Assembly: GCA_964447525.1 (NCBI GenBank)
Contig: CAYUSU010000005.1
Span: 1-39,877 of the forward strand
Direction of reading: 5' to 3'
DNA: 39,877 bases
DNA from: JAFGDH01 sp964447525
Lineage (GTDB): Archaea > Aenigmatarchaeota > Aenigmatarchaeia > QMZP01 > QMZT01
The notes under the pieces are model-generated. The model made no database searches, was not told the DNA's origin, and saw nothing but the letters and a program-made list of their open reading frames with translations. The translations under genes were made by a program, and so were the position numbers. Below are positions 21,890-29,833 of this stretch, piece by piece (position 1 is the first letter of the stretch; the number at the start of each line of letters is the position of its first letter).

Positions 21890-24313
21890 TCATTTTTTTT
21901 CAAGTTCCTTTATCCTCTGTTTGAGCCTGACCATCTGCAGCTCTCTACCAATGCTTATCTTGTTGAACTTCTCCAGCTCTTCTACCTTGTCTTCCAGCTG
22001 ATTCTTCGACTGCATGAGCTGCTTCTCCCATTTCTTCCTACTTTCGATGTCCCTCACTATCGCGAGAATCCTTCTTTTCCCGGAAAGCATGACTATCTTG
22101 AGGTTGACCTCCGTGTCGAACACCCTTCCCCGGCTGTCCTTTGAAACCCATTCGAAAACGACCGGCCCTTCAGTGGAGATGCTCTTTATCTTCTTTACCG
22201 CATTCTTCCGCGTATACTGCCCCTCGTTGGAACTTATATCGCCCACGTTCATCTTTTTCATTTTTTCCTTGGAATAACCAAACAATTCGCATGTCTTCTG
22301 GTTCACGTCCAGTATATCTCCCGTCTTGGTGTCGTGGATGAAAATAGCGTCATTCGAACTCTCGAATATTGTCCTGAACCTTTCTTCCGATTCCCTCATT
22401 TCATTATTCCTTCTGATATGTTCGGTCATGTCCCTCATGATGACGATCACGGCCTTCCTGCCCATATAGTCGATCGTGCACCCGCTTATCTCAATCGGAA
22501 TGATTTTTCCATTTTTGGAATTAATCTCGATATCGAAGTCTGAAATCTTATCTTTTGCGAACATCAATGACATTTTTCCGGCAACGATCGCCCTGTTTTT
22601 CATGTCAAGTATCGGCATTTTGAAAAGATTCTTTCCAAGAACTTCCGAAACATCATATCCGCTTATCTTTTCAGCCTCTTCGCTCGCCTCCAGAAACGTG
22701 CCTTTCCTATCCAGTACGATTGCGGCATCAGGCATCCTCTTGAAAAGTGTATGAAACCTTTTTTCTGATTTCCGGATTTCTTCTTCAACCTTCCTTTTTT
22801 CGGTCACGTCCCTGAACACGCCATGGAGGAATTTCTTCCCTCCGACATCAATAATGTTAGCCTTTATGGAAACGTCTCTCAGCATGCCGTCCTTTCTTAT
22901 AATTCTTGTCTCGATTATATTTTCTTTCTTGCCTTTGAGGTGCTCTTTGAACTCGGACGTGAATCTGCCGTTCATTTTCGAAGGGGGATGAAGGATTTTC
23001 TGGTGCTTGCCGATGAGTTCGGATTTCTTCCTGCCCGTGAGGGTCTTTGCGGCCATGTTACAGTCCGTAATGATGCCGGTCTTTGCATCTGCCACGAAAA
23101 TCGCATCCAGAGATTCCTCGAACTGCTTCCTGTACTTTTCCTCGCTTTCCTTCAGCTTCCTTTCCCAATCCACCCTTTCGGTAATGTCCCTCATCGTGGT
23201 GAGTATGGATTCTGTCTTCCCTTCATTTTTTATGAAACTGACCCATATGTCTACGAATACGTCCCTTCCTTTCTTGTGTTTTAGACGGAGTTGGATCGTA
23301 TCGATTTTGTTTTCTTCATCATCGTTTTTTTTCATGCTGGAAACAAAAGTCTTCAAAATTTTGGGAGTATCACTCACTGGTAAAATTCCCGTCATTGTGA
23401 AATTCTTTCCCATCACGTCTTTAGGTTTGTAGCCGAGAATATCATATATTCTTGAGTTAACCTCAAGAACTTTCCCCGTTTTGTCAAGAAGTATGATCAC
23501 GTCGTTCGCGTTCTCGAATATGGTCCTGAACATTTCCTCTGATTCTTTCAGTGCCTTCTCTGCCTTGATTATATCCGTTACGTCCCTAGCTGTGGATAGT
23601 ATGCCTATCATCTTCCCGTTTTCGTAAACAGGTGCTGAGCTGGTCGCGAACCTGACGGTCCTCACTTCCCCGCTCTTGGTCTTGAGCTCCAGATCCGCTT
23701 CTTCCTGTTTTTTTCCCATGAATTCCTGGGCTATCATGTATATGGCCCTTTTGAAGGAATCTCTGGTCAGGAATCCAACTATGGATTTTCCTATGACATC
23801 TTCTTCTTTGTACCCGAAGTTTTTCACCAGTGTCTTGTTGGCGAAAAGTATCTTGCCTATTTTGTTCGTGATGACTATCAGCTCGTTCGTGTTATCGACG
23901 ACGAATCTGTATTTCTTCTCGCTTTCCTTAAGCGTTTTCTCCCATTCCCTTTGGCGGGTAACATCGTCACCGGATGCAATGATGCCTGTTATTTCACCGT
24001 TTTTGTTCTTCACCAGACTGTTAAACCACTTTATCATTCTTATTTTCTTTTCTTTGGTGATCACTGTGTTTTCGTGGTGTTCGACCAGTTTGGCTTTACC
24101 TTTCAAACATTTACTGAAAACACTCCTAATTCTTTCCCGGTTATCCTTTGGAATACAAGTGGAAATCCAGTCCTTACCTGTTAGATCACCTTTTTTGTAT
24201 CCGAGAACTTCGTATCCCTTCCTGTTGAGAAAATCTACCCTTCCGTCCCTGTCAAGAACGACAACCAGGCTGCCGATCATGTCCAGCAGCTTCTCGTATT
24301 CCTTTTCGAACAA
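21890..24313 (-). CDS. Six-PAS-domain cytoplasmic sensor without kinase domain
   Basis: An 807-residue soluble protein made almost wholly of six PAS domains with PAC extensions, at roughly 6-125, 135-260, 262-390, 395-520, 522-645 and 648-765. Each begins with SE(K/E)xFR-type linkers (for example SEEMFRTIFENAND, SEERFRTIFESSND) and has a central GY/GR strand. No HisKA or ATPase domain follows. Instead there is a 40-residue coiled-coil tail (ELEKFNKISIGRELQM...) which also ends the PAS protein at 29830. PAS domains bind small ligands or redox cofactors; here the output must pass through partner proteins. TTG 24313 was chosen as start because GAGGGGTG lies before it; the frame extends to GTG 24328. 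A GTTTAAAC site is upstream. Confidence 0.88.
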   Translation of the reverse strand: MFEKEYEKLLDMIGSLVVVLDRDGRVDFLNRKGYEVLGYKKGDLTGKDWISTCIPKDNRERIRSVFSKCLKGKAKLVEHHENTVITKEKKIRMIKWFNSLVKNKNGEITGIIASGDDVTRQREWEKTLKESEKKYRFVVDNTNELIVITNKIGKILFANKTLVKNFGYKEEDVIGKSIVGFLTRDSFKRAIYMIAQEFMGKKQEEADLELKTKSGEVRTVRFATSSAPVYENGKMIGILSTARDVTDIIKAEKALKESEEMFRTIFENANDVIILLDKTGKVLEVNSRIYDILGYKPKDVMGKNFTMTGILPVSDTPKILKTFVSSMKKNDDEENKIDTIQLRLKHKKGRDVFVDIWVSFIKNEGKTESILTTMRDITERVDWERKLKESEEKYRKQFEESLDAIFVADAKTGIITDCNMAAKTLTGRKKSELIGKHQKILHPPSKMNGRFTSEFKEHLKGKKENIIETRIIRKDGMLRDVSIKANIIDVGGKKFLHGVFRDVTEKRKVEEEIRKSEKRFHTLFKRMPDAAIVLDRKGTFLEASEEAEKISGYDVSEVLGKNLFKMPILDMKNRAIVAGKMSLMFAKDKISDFDIEINSKNGKIIPIEISGCTIDYMGRKAVIVIMRDMTEHIRRNNEMRESEERFRTIFESSNDAIFIHDTKTGDILDVNQKTCELFGYSKEKMKKMNVGDISSNEGQYTRKNAVKKIKSISTEGPVVFEWVSKDSRGRVFDTEVNLKIVMLSGKRRILAIVRDIESRKKWEKQLMQSKNQLEDKVEELEKFNKISIGRELQMVRLKQRIKELEKK

Positions 24314-24389
24314 AAAAACACCCCTCACGACAATTCGATTCGATCCTATTTATTTAATTATTTTTCCCGTATAATAAGATTTGTTTCGG

Positions 24390-24397
24390 GTTTAAAC
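24390..24397. promoter_or_regulatory. GTTTAAAC palindrome, site 6
   Basis: A perfect copy 76 bp upstream of the six-PAS gene's start. On the minus strand CTTATTATACGG, a TATA-like element, begins about 12 bp after it. The spacing resembles sites 2 and 5. Confidence 0.55.
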
Positions 24398-24455
24398 AAA
24401 ACATCATTCAATCCATCGTCAGCGCAAGACAACTAACATCCATTGGCTCAGGTTG

Positions 24456-24668
24456 TCAGTCCATCTCTATGTCCGAGAAGTCCCTGTAATCCCTTATCAT
24501 GTCGAAATCGGCGTCTTTGTGGCATAACGGGCATGTCTGCGGAGCATCATTGCCTTTGAAAACAAAATTGCATTTTGAGCATTTCCAGCTGGGTATCCCG
24601 GTCCTCATCTGCACAATACCCGGCCAATGACCGTACTCACGCCCTTCTCCTGCCAAACGGTTCACCAT
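24456..24668 (-). CDS. Small rubredoxin-like zinc or iron ribbon protein
   Basis: A 70-residue protein with a single metal ribbon: CSKC near residues 30-33 and CPLC near 46-49, separated by an NFVFKGNDAPQT loop. This is the rubrerythrin/rubredoxin-like fold, which binds iron or zinc. The N-terminal part contains a WPG motif and has no other recognised domain; the C-terminus is acidic. Small stand-alone ribbons of this kind can carry electrons or just bind zinc; the sequence does not decide. It diverges from the DUF5679 gene. Confidence 0.75.
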   Translation of the reverse strand: MVNRLAGEGREYGHWPGIVQMRTGIPSWKCSKCNFVFKGNDAPQTCPLCHKDADFDMIRDYRDFSDIEMD

Positions 24669-24792
24669 CCAAAATAGTTTACTCCAACACGATAAAAAAG
24701 ATTTAGTAAAGGTATCATTTCTTATTGTATGAATGATTTAAAAGCATATCGTTTATACTCCTTTTCAGTCAGTATAACGTCGATATTTCCCG

Positions 24793-24819
24793 TTTTTCGC
24801 GAAAAAAGACATTTATAAA
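24793..24819 (+). promoter_or_regulatory. Promoter of the DUF5679 gene: palindrome plus TATA box
   Basis: TTTTTCGCGAAAAA (24793-24806) is a perfect 14-bp palindrome placed just before the TATA box TTTATAAA (24812-24819). Transcription would start near 24840, leaving a leader of about 25 nt with a strong AGGAGGGA ribosome binding site at 24853-24860. The palindrome overlaps the BRE position and could be an operator. Confidence 0.55.
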
Positions 24820-24865
24820 CCAAAAAAGCATAAAATAAGCAAAAATCTCCAAAGGAGGGATAAAC

Positions 24866-25006
24866 ATGACAGAAGCATATTGTGTTAAATGCCGAGCAAA
24901 GAGAGAAATGAAAGAGCCGCAGGGTGTAACACTCAAGAACGGAAAGAAAGCGACAAAGGGTATATGCCCGGAATGCGGAACAAAAATGTTCAAGATTGGC
25001 GGATAA
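24866..25006 (+). CDS. DUF5679-family zinc ribbon protein, 46 aa
   Basis: A 46-residue protein with two CxxC pairs (YCVKCRAKREM and ICPECGTKM) joined by a basic loop. This matches the small DUF5679 family found across archaea and bacteria, of unknown function; many members are about this length. The gene has the best ribosome binding site in the window (AGGAGGGA, five bases before the ATG) and a strong TATA box, so it is probably highly expressed. A T-rich terminator follows directly. Proteins of this type may bind RNA or act in ribosome-related functions, but no evidence here decides. Confidence 0.88.
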   Translation: MTEAYCVKCRAKREMKEPQGVTLKNGKKATKGICPECGTKMFKIGG

Positions 25007-25017
25007 AAACGCCACTC

Positions 25018-25039
25018 TTTATTCTTTTTTTTATTTTTT
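25018..25039 (+). terminator. T-rich terminator of the DUF5679 gene
   Basis: A nearly uninterrupted T-rich stretch begins 12 bases after the stop codon. Oligo-T runs without a hairpin are the normal archaeal termination signal. Confidence 0.6.
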
Positions 25040-25127
25040 GACTGACAGCTTAGTTAAACCAATGAAAGATGTCGTATTTTTCGTATGACTGATTGATCGA
25101 TTATCATAAGCAGTCTTTTCGTTATTT

Positions 25128-26018
25128 CTATCTTGTCTTGTACCAGTCTACCATTTCCTTCAGCCATTCCAGCGTGTTGTCCTTAGGAATGTAATCAAGC
25201 CTTTTCATTGCCCTCGTTATATCGTAGTTTCTGTTCATCGTGAGGACGTTCAGATACTCATCCTTCCTCGTGACGAAAGCGAATGCCTTAACCATCCACA
25301 TCGGGAGTTTTCTGGGTTTCTTTCCCAGCAGTGTGACCAGACTCTCTGCAAGGTCAACGAACTTCAGCGGCTTGGGGTCAGCTATGTTGAATATTCCGGT
25401 ATCCCCATGTAGCGATTGCCCGAAAGCACGGACAAGATTGGAAACGTGAACTATGTGAGTCATGTTATCCGTCCTTGGTATCGGAAATCCTTTTTCAAGC
25501 ATTCCGAGGTTTTTCAGCCACTGGGCTGATCCCTTTCCGTAGACTGGAGCTATCCGGAATACAACGAAAGGAATTCCCGAGTTGTTTATTTCTTCTTCCG
25601 CTTCCAGCTTCGATAGCCCGTAAGGATTTATCGGACCTCTTGGGTATTCCTCGTCCGCAGGCACGCTACCGGTTATCTCGCCGTAAACGGAAACCGAGGA
25701 GGAGAAAACGAACCTTTCCGCTTCCCTGCATGCCGCTATCACGTTTTTAGTGCCCTCCAGATTTATCAGATTGATTAGTTCTTTACTGGCGGAATATGAA
25801 ACCGTCCCTGCAAGGTGAACGACCGTATCGACATCCTTCCCTGCGATGGAAAGGCTCTCTTTCGTTGTTATGTCCCCCTTCACGACTTCGAAGTTAGGAT
25901 ATATCATTTTCGCATTTTCATAATCTATCGCAAGAATCCGGATGTCATTCCTTTTCTCCGCGATTTTCTTTACTACCTGTGTACCGATGAATCCCGTGGC
26001 ACCCGTTATAAGAATCAT
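25128..26018 (-). CDS. NAD(P)-dependent epimerase/dehydratase (extended SDR)
   Basis: A 296-residue extended short-chain dehydrogenase. It opens with the dinucleotide-binding ITGATGFIG (Gly6-Gly12), has Asp at the end of strand 2 (AIDYEN, favouring NAD), the HLAG motif, SSSVSVYG, and the catalytic Tyr133 and Lys137 (NPYGLSKLEAEEE). These enzymes epimerise, dehydrate or reduce nucleotide-sugars or steroid-like alcohols; the substrate is not clear. The C-terminal part (DYIPKDNTLEWLKEMVDWYK) is typical of sugar-nucleotide members. It stands alone, between DUF5679 and a divergent plus-strand gene. Confidence 0.9.
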   Translation of the reverse strand: MILITGATGFIGTQVVKKIAEKRNDIRILAIDYENAKMIYPNFEVVKGDITTKESLSIAGKDVDTVVHLAGTVSYSASKELINLINLEGTKNVIAACREAERFVFSSSVSVYGEITGSVPADEEYPRGPINPYGLSKLEAEEEINNSGIPFVVFRIAPVYGKGSAQWLKNLGMLEKGFPIPRTDNMTHIVHVSNLVRAFGQSLHGDTGIFNIADPKPLKFVDLAESLVTLLGKKPRKLPMWMVKAFAFVTRKDEYLNVLTMNRNYDITRAMKRLDYIPKDNTLEWLKEMVDWYKTR

Positions 26019-26082
26019 ATAATTTCATTTGTACAAGCGAATATAAATGAATTAAACACATAATAATCCACAGTGATGAATA

Positions 26083-26568
26083 ATGAATAAATCCGATAAA
26101 AATTCCGAAACGGGATGCTGCCCCAGATTTGACCCGAAGATGTGGGACGGAAAAACAGTCGTTTGGAAGAACAAGCTTTTCGTCAAGGACCGCGTGTTCA
26201 GCTTATTCCATATCCCGATCAATTTCGGGGGAGTGATGAAGAGAAACATCGAAAAAATCCAGAGCGCCGGTGCAATGGATCCAAACATAGTTGTGCTCTC
26301 GGATGAAAATTCATTATGGGGTTCTGACGTGTACATATCAGTGAAGAAGAACGTCCCTGATTCCAACATGGCAAAAATTTCAGGCACCTTCATTTGCAAG
26401 GTATTCGAAGGCCCCTACAAGAACATCGGTGACTGGGTAAAAGAAATGATTATTTACGTTCATTCTAAAAGCAAAAAAATGGAAAAGATGTATTTCTTCT
26501 ATACAACCTGCCCGAAATGTGCAAAGGTGTACGGGAAAAACTACGTAGTGATCCTGGCCAAGATATAA
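26083..26568 (+). CDS. Conserved hypothetical protein with CCPRFDP motif
   Basis: A 161-residue soluble protein with an N-terminal GCCPRFDPKMWDGK motif and a C-terminal CPKCAKVYGKNYVV segment. I recognise this pattern as a widespread conserved family in archaea and bacteria, often named 'hydrolase' without biochemical support and related in size to GyrI-like ligand-binding proteins; no catalytic residues can be assigned with confidence. The Cys pairs at each end could bind a metal. GTGAT at 26073-26077 precedes the ATG. It lies just upstream of the GGGP synthase gene but that has its own promoter. Confidence 0.75.
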   Translation: MNKSDKNSETGCCPRFDPKMWDGKTVVWKNKLFVKDRVFSLFHIPINFGGVMKRNIEKIQSAGAMDPNIVVLSDENSLWGSDVYISVKKNVPDSNMAKISGTFICKVFEGPYKNIGDWVKEMIIYVHSKSKKMEKMYFFYTTCPKCAKVYGKNYVVILAKI

Positions 26569-26631
26569 ATTAACTATTCAGTCAATCGTTAAAAATCGAC
26601 ATTCAAAATTCCGACCAACGACGGTGAACAG

Positions 26632-26639
26632 TTTATATA
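26632..26639 (+). promoter_or_regulatory. TATA box of the GGGP synthase gene (leaderless)
   Basis: TTTATATA is centred about 27 bp before the ATG at 26663, which places the transcription start at the start codon. No ribosome binding site precedes that ATG. This pattern decides the start in favour of 26663 over the ATG at 26624, which lies upstream of the TATA box. Confidence 0.65.
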
Positions 26640-26662
26640 AATCAGTTCAACATACTAAACTT

Positions 26663-27436
26663 ATGAAAAATGGAAAGGTTGAAAAATACCTCATTGAGAA
26701 AAGGAATGAGCAGGGATGCTATTTGATGTCGCTCATCGATCCTCCTGACCAGACTCCACAGGAAGCCGGGAAGATGGCGAGAGAGGCTCAGGAAGGAGGG
26801 TCCGACATAATCCTCGTTGGTGGCTCCGCTTCAGCGCAGGGCGATATTCTCGACCAGACCATAATGAACATAAAGGAAAGCTGTTCGCTGCCCGTTCTTC
26901 TGTTCCCGGGAAACATCGGGACCACATCCAAACATGCAGACGCGATCTATTTCATGAGCATGATGAACTCCAGGAACCCTTACTGGATATCACAAGCACA
27001 GGTACTGGGTTCTGTAATAGTGAAGAAAATGGGCATCGAGGCCATCCCTACGGCATATCTCGTGGTTGAACCCGGACAGGCAGTCGGATACATAGGCGAC
27101 GCTAATCTCCTCCCGAGGAACAAACCATACATAGCCGCACAATACGCGCTCGCTAGCGAGATGTTGGGGATGAGAGTGATAATCACCGATTCCGGTTCAG
27201 GCGCGCCATCGCCGCCGGATCCTTCATTCATCGCGGCCGTCAGGAAAGCCATCTCACCGGAGACGTTATACCATTATGCTGGCGGTGTCCGAACACCTGA
27301 ACAGGCGGCAGGCCTGGTCAAGGCAGGCGCAAACGGAGTCCACGTGGGAACGGCGTTCGAAAACCTGAAGGACATGAAATCCAGAGTCAAACAGTTCTCC
27401 GACGCCATGAAATCCGAAGGGAAGAAACTGATCTGA
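26663..27436 (+). CDS. Geranylgeranylglyceryl phosphate synthase
   Basis: This enzyme makes the first ether bond of archaeal membrane lipids, joining geranylgeranyl diphosphate to glycerol-1-phosphate. The 257-residue TIM-barrel product carries the family signatures LMSLIDPPDQTP, the phosphate-binding IILVGGSASAQG, LFPGNIGTTS, AYLVVEPGQAVGYIGDAN and the C-terminal HYAGGVRTPEQAAGLVKAGANGVHVGTAFE. The length is normal for the family. The start ATG was set from the TATA box; the frame is open to 26624. Its presence is strong evidence that the window is archaeal. It stands as a single gene. Confidence 0.94.
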   Translation: MKNGKVEKYLIEKRNEQGCYLMSLIDPPDQTPQEAGKMAREAQEGGSDIILVGGSASAQGDILDQTIMNIKESCSLPVLLFPGNIGTTSKHADAIYFMSMMNSRNPYWISQAQVLGSVIVKKMGIEAIPTAYLVVEPGQAVGYIGDANLLPRNKPYIAAQYALASEMLGMRVIITDSGSGAPSPPDPSFIAAVRKAISPETLYHYAGGVRTPEQAAGLVKAGANGVHVGTAFENLKDMKSRVKQFSDAMKSEGKKLI

Positions 27437-27488
27437 TTCTGAAAACAATCACAATAAACGTTTAAAAGAATTATCACCATATTACGGT

Positions 27489-27695
27489 ATGAGCAAAGAT
27501 CGTTTCGGGCACAAAATATTTAATCATCGTTACCAAACCGGGCAAATGAGCGGAGTCAGCAAAATACAGGTTCTTTATTCCAGTTGGTACGATTTCCACA
27601 TCACGGCGGAAGGGTTGCTGACCGACGCCAATGGAAACAATCCCAGAACGCCTGAAATCATTCTGGGAAAAAACCGAAGATGGAAAGAGATATGA
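27489..27695 (+). CDS. Hypothetical protein, 68 aa
   Basis: A short unrecognised frame that may be real. It has CGTTTAAAAG (27460-27469), a TATA-like element, about 24 bp before its ATG, which fits a leaderless transcript. The 68-residue product is basic at both ends with an aromatic middle (VLYSSWYDFHITAEGLL) and no known motif. A minus-strand frame of similar length covers the same DNA (27474-27704) and cannot be excluded as the real one. From 27696 to 27830 I see no gene, repeat or hairpin. Confidence 0.35.
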   Translation: MSKDRFGHKIFNHRYQTGQMSGVSKIQVLYSSWYDFHITAEGLLTDANGNNPRTPEIILGKNRRWKEI

Positions 27696-27830
27696 CTCGT
27701 TCATTCCTGATAGAAATCTTATTGTTAATTCTGAAATACGGGTAGAGGCAACAACAACATTTTTTTGTCAGAAAAGATTACACCAAATCTGCTGATAAAA
27801 TTGCGGACGAAAAGAATCTGTTATAAAAAA

Positions 27831-28472
27831 TCAGTTAACCACGTTCAATATCTCTTTCGGGCTGCTCACCATATAATCCGGGTTGAACCTGGAAAGCCTT
27901 TCTTCCGAATGCACACCATAAGTGGCCGCGACCATCCTGACCCCGGCAGCCTTCGCGGCAAGAACGTCAACTTCCATATCGCCTACATAGACTGTCTCTT
28001 CCGGGGTGGAACCGAGCTTTTTCATGCATTTGAATATCTGTGTCGGGTCTGGTTTCAATTTTTTCGTCCCGTTCACACCGACTACCGCATCGATATGTTT
28101 TATCAGTCCTGCCTCTTTCAGAGCGTTTTCTATGTGGTTCTGGAAATTATTGGAAACGATCCCTATCTTGTATCCCATTTGCCTGAGGGTCTTAAGAAGC
28201 GTCTTCACCCCGGGGAAAAGCCTTCTCGTTCCGGGAAGTTTCTTGCTCTGCGTCTTGAAAATATCAATTGCCCTTTTCGCCTGGGCCTTCGTGCGGATGC
28301 CTATGCTCTTGAAAAGTTCGCGGTGATCCCCTGAAAAAGAATCCCCGAAGGCCTTCATGGACGGAGGGATAGTCACCTTGAGTTTCTTTCCGATTACCTT
28401 GTAGATATTGTATATCGAAGCAAATGAATCCACAAGTACGCCATCGAAATCCAGTATAACCGACTTCGCCAT
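27831..28472 (-). CDS. HAD-superfamily phosphatase (phosphoglycolate phosphatase-like)
   Basis: A 213-residue haloacid dehalogenase-type hydrolase. Motif I is ILDFDGVLVDS (nucleophile Asp8, acid Asp10), motif II lies in GIVSNNFQNH, motif III is the Lys in KKLKPDPTQIF, and motif IV is VYVGDMEVDVLAAKAAG. The helical cap of about 65 residues after motif I places it among the C1-cap group with phosphoglycolate phosphatase and beta-phosphoglucomutase. The substrate is not evident. It is transcribed alone with an AT-rich promoter region upstream. Confidence 0.88.
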   Translation of the reverse strand: MAKSVILDFDGVLVDSFASIYNIYKVIGKKLKVTIPPSMKAFGDSFSGDHRELFKSIGIRTKAQAKRAIDIFKTQSKKLPGTRRLFPGVKTLLKTLRQMGYKIGIVSNNFQNHIENALKEAGLIKHIDAVVGVNGTKKLKPDPTQIFKCMKKLGSTPEETVYVGDMEVDVLAAKAAGVRMVAATYGVHSEERLSRFNPDYMVSSPKEILNVVN

Positions 28473-28617
28473 AAGAAGAAGTATGTAACGAATGGGTATT
28501 TAAAGGTTACAACAAGCGGTTTTTATATGTTTTTTTATGTTTTATCACCAAAAAATGATGCTGTTTTCGAAAACTTTATATCTTTCACCCCCCAAATATC
28601 CTATCTTTGTGGTTAAC

Positions 28618-29127
28618 ATGCCTTACAGTAACGGGTTTGATCATGTAAAAGTGGCGGAAATAGAAGTAGTTCCTCTGTTTGACAGATGTGCTGAGATAGG
28701 ATCACGTTATCATGCCAGGGCAATGAACCAGACAATCGGTTTTTTACACAATCATTCGGCATACGGTATCATGGCACAGAATGAAAATTCGCTTTCTTCC
28801 CAACCATTACACAATTCTTCCGTACCTTCACGGTTCATCAAAACATTTGGCGATCAGGAAGATATTTTTCTGAAAATTTTCAATGGATTTTTCGGGGAAT
28901 ACGGACAACATTTCATGGAAACAGCAAAACAAACCAGGATCACCGGCTACAGGATGGGAAGCAACGCTAAAAGGATTACAGCAATACCGGCGACACAAAT
29001 CGAGAAGGCAATAGCTCACGCATTAAGACTAACGGATCATGATGCGGAAAGGTACATCGCCTCGAACACGGTAAATGAGGATTTTTTCACTCAGTTACTG
29101 AATAATGAAAAAAGATCAATGAACTGA
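28618..29127 (+). CDS. Hypothetical protein, 169 aa
   Basis: An unrecognised soluble protein rich in His, Asn and Gln, mostly helical in its second half (EKAIAHALRLTDHDAERYIAS). It has no known motif. The ATG at 28618 was chosen: CTTTATAT (about 28574-28581) gives a transcription start near 28603, downstream of the earlier ATG at 28537, and GTGG lies before it. Near its centre is a weak FGDQEDIFLKIFNGFFGEYG segment resembling nothing known to me. It may be lineage specific. Confidence 0.5.
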   Translation: MPYSNGFDHVKVAEIEVVPLFDRCAEIGSRYHARAMNQTIGFLHNHSAYGIMAQNENSLSSQPLHNSSVPSRFIKTFGDQEDIFLKIFNGFFGEYGQHFMETAKQTRITGYRMGSNAKRITAIPATQIEKAIAHALRLTDHDAERYIASNTVNEDFFTQLLNNEKRSMN

Positions 29128-29170
29128 ATACAATGTTATTTTAATTATACCCACCCGACAAATTATAATC

Positions 29171-29833
29171 ATGGCGGAAATGACCAGGCATTTTATTTCA
29201 AGGATATATCCGGTCAAGGACGGCAAGGTGCTCCTGATCAAGGGCAAGATGGGACACTGGATACCACCGGGTGGCCACATAGAGATGGATGAACTTCCTA
29301 CACATACGGCTGTGAGGGAGATGAAAGAGGAAACCGGATATAAAATAGTTCTGAAAGGCGTGAAGGAGAAGTTCACTTCCGCCCATGTTCTGCCGTCTGC
29401 TGATCATGTCGAAGTCCATGATGTCGAAGACAATCACCAACATATTGCATTTATTTATTTCGCAGAGATTGAGGAAGACCCGGAAAACAAGGAGCCAAAA
29501 GGTTCGAGGGAATACAAATGGTTCACGGAAGAGGATCTGGAAAACATCCCCCTGAAGGATTCAATCAAATTCTTCGCCAAGAAGGCGATAAAGGAATTGT
29601 CACCCAAGCCGGAACCCGTTGAACCGACTCCTGTGGTCGTGGAGGAGAAATCGATCATTTCAAAGGTGAAAGGGAAGGTAAAGAAGGCGAAGGAAAAGAT
29701 CAAGAAAAAGGTCAAAAAAAGCGACGCCGACAAGACGCCTGAAGAGATACTTGAAGAACAGAAGGAAGATCTGAATGAAAAGACGAAGGATTCGCCCAAA
29801 GAGGGTCCTGGTAAGGAGAATGCTGAAAAATGA
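29171..29833 (+). CDS. Nudix hydrolase with long charged C-terminal tail
   Basis: A 220-residue protein: an N-terminal Nudix domain (about 1-140) and a tail of about 80 residues, rich in Lys and Glu. The Nudix box is complete: G33-x5-E-x7-REMKEETGY, with the metal-binding glutamates present. Nudix enzymes cleave nucleoside diphosphate-X compounds; the substrate is unknown. The tail contains a KVKGKVKKAKEKIKKKVKK basic stretch followed by an acidic end, like a nucleic-acid or protein-binding extension. The start fits a leaderless transcript (TATA-like TTTTAATTATAC about 25 bp upstream). Its stop overlaps the next gene, a PAS protein, by four bases (ATGA). Confidence 0.85.
   Translation: MAEMTRHFISRIYPVKDGKVLLIKGKMGHWIPPGGHIEMDELPTHTAVREMKEETGYKIVLKGVKEKFTSAHVLPSADHVEVHDVEDNHQHIAFIYFAEIEEDPENKEPKGSREYKWFTEEDLENIPLKDSIKFFAKKAIKELSPKPEPVEPTPVVVEEKSIISKVKGKVKKAKEKIKKKVKKSDADKTPEEILEEQKEDLNEKTKDSPKEGPGKENAEK

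Noticed and set aside
21697..21903. 68-residue minus-strand frame in front of the kinase
   Set aside because: It is out of frame with the signal-peptide gene, which has the strong ribosome binding site; the translation is not protein-like.
27474..27704. 76-residue minus-strand frame opposite 27489-27695
   Set aside because: It has no clear promoter or ribosome binding site, whereas the plus-strand frame has a TATA-like element at leaderless distance; still not fully excluded.
27765..28334. 189-residue plus-strand frame over the HAD phosphatase
   Set aside because: Antisense of all four HAD motifs, which are intact on the minus strand.
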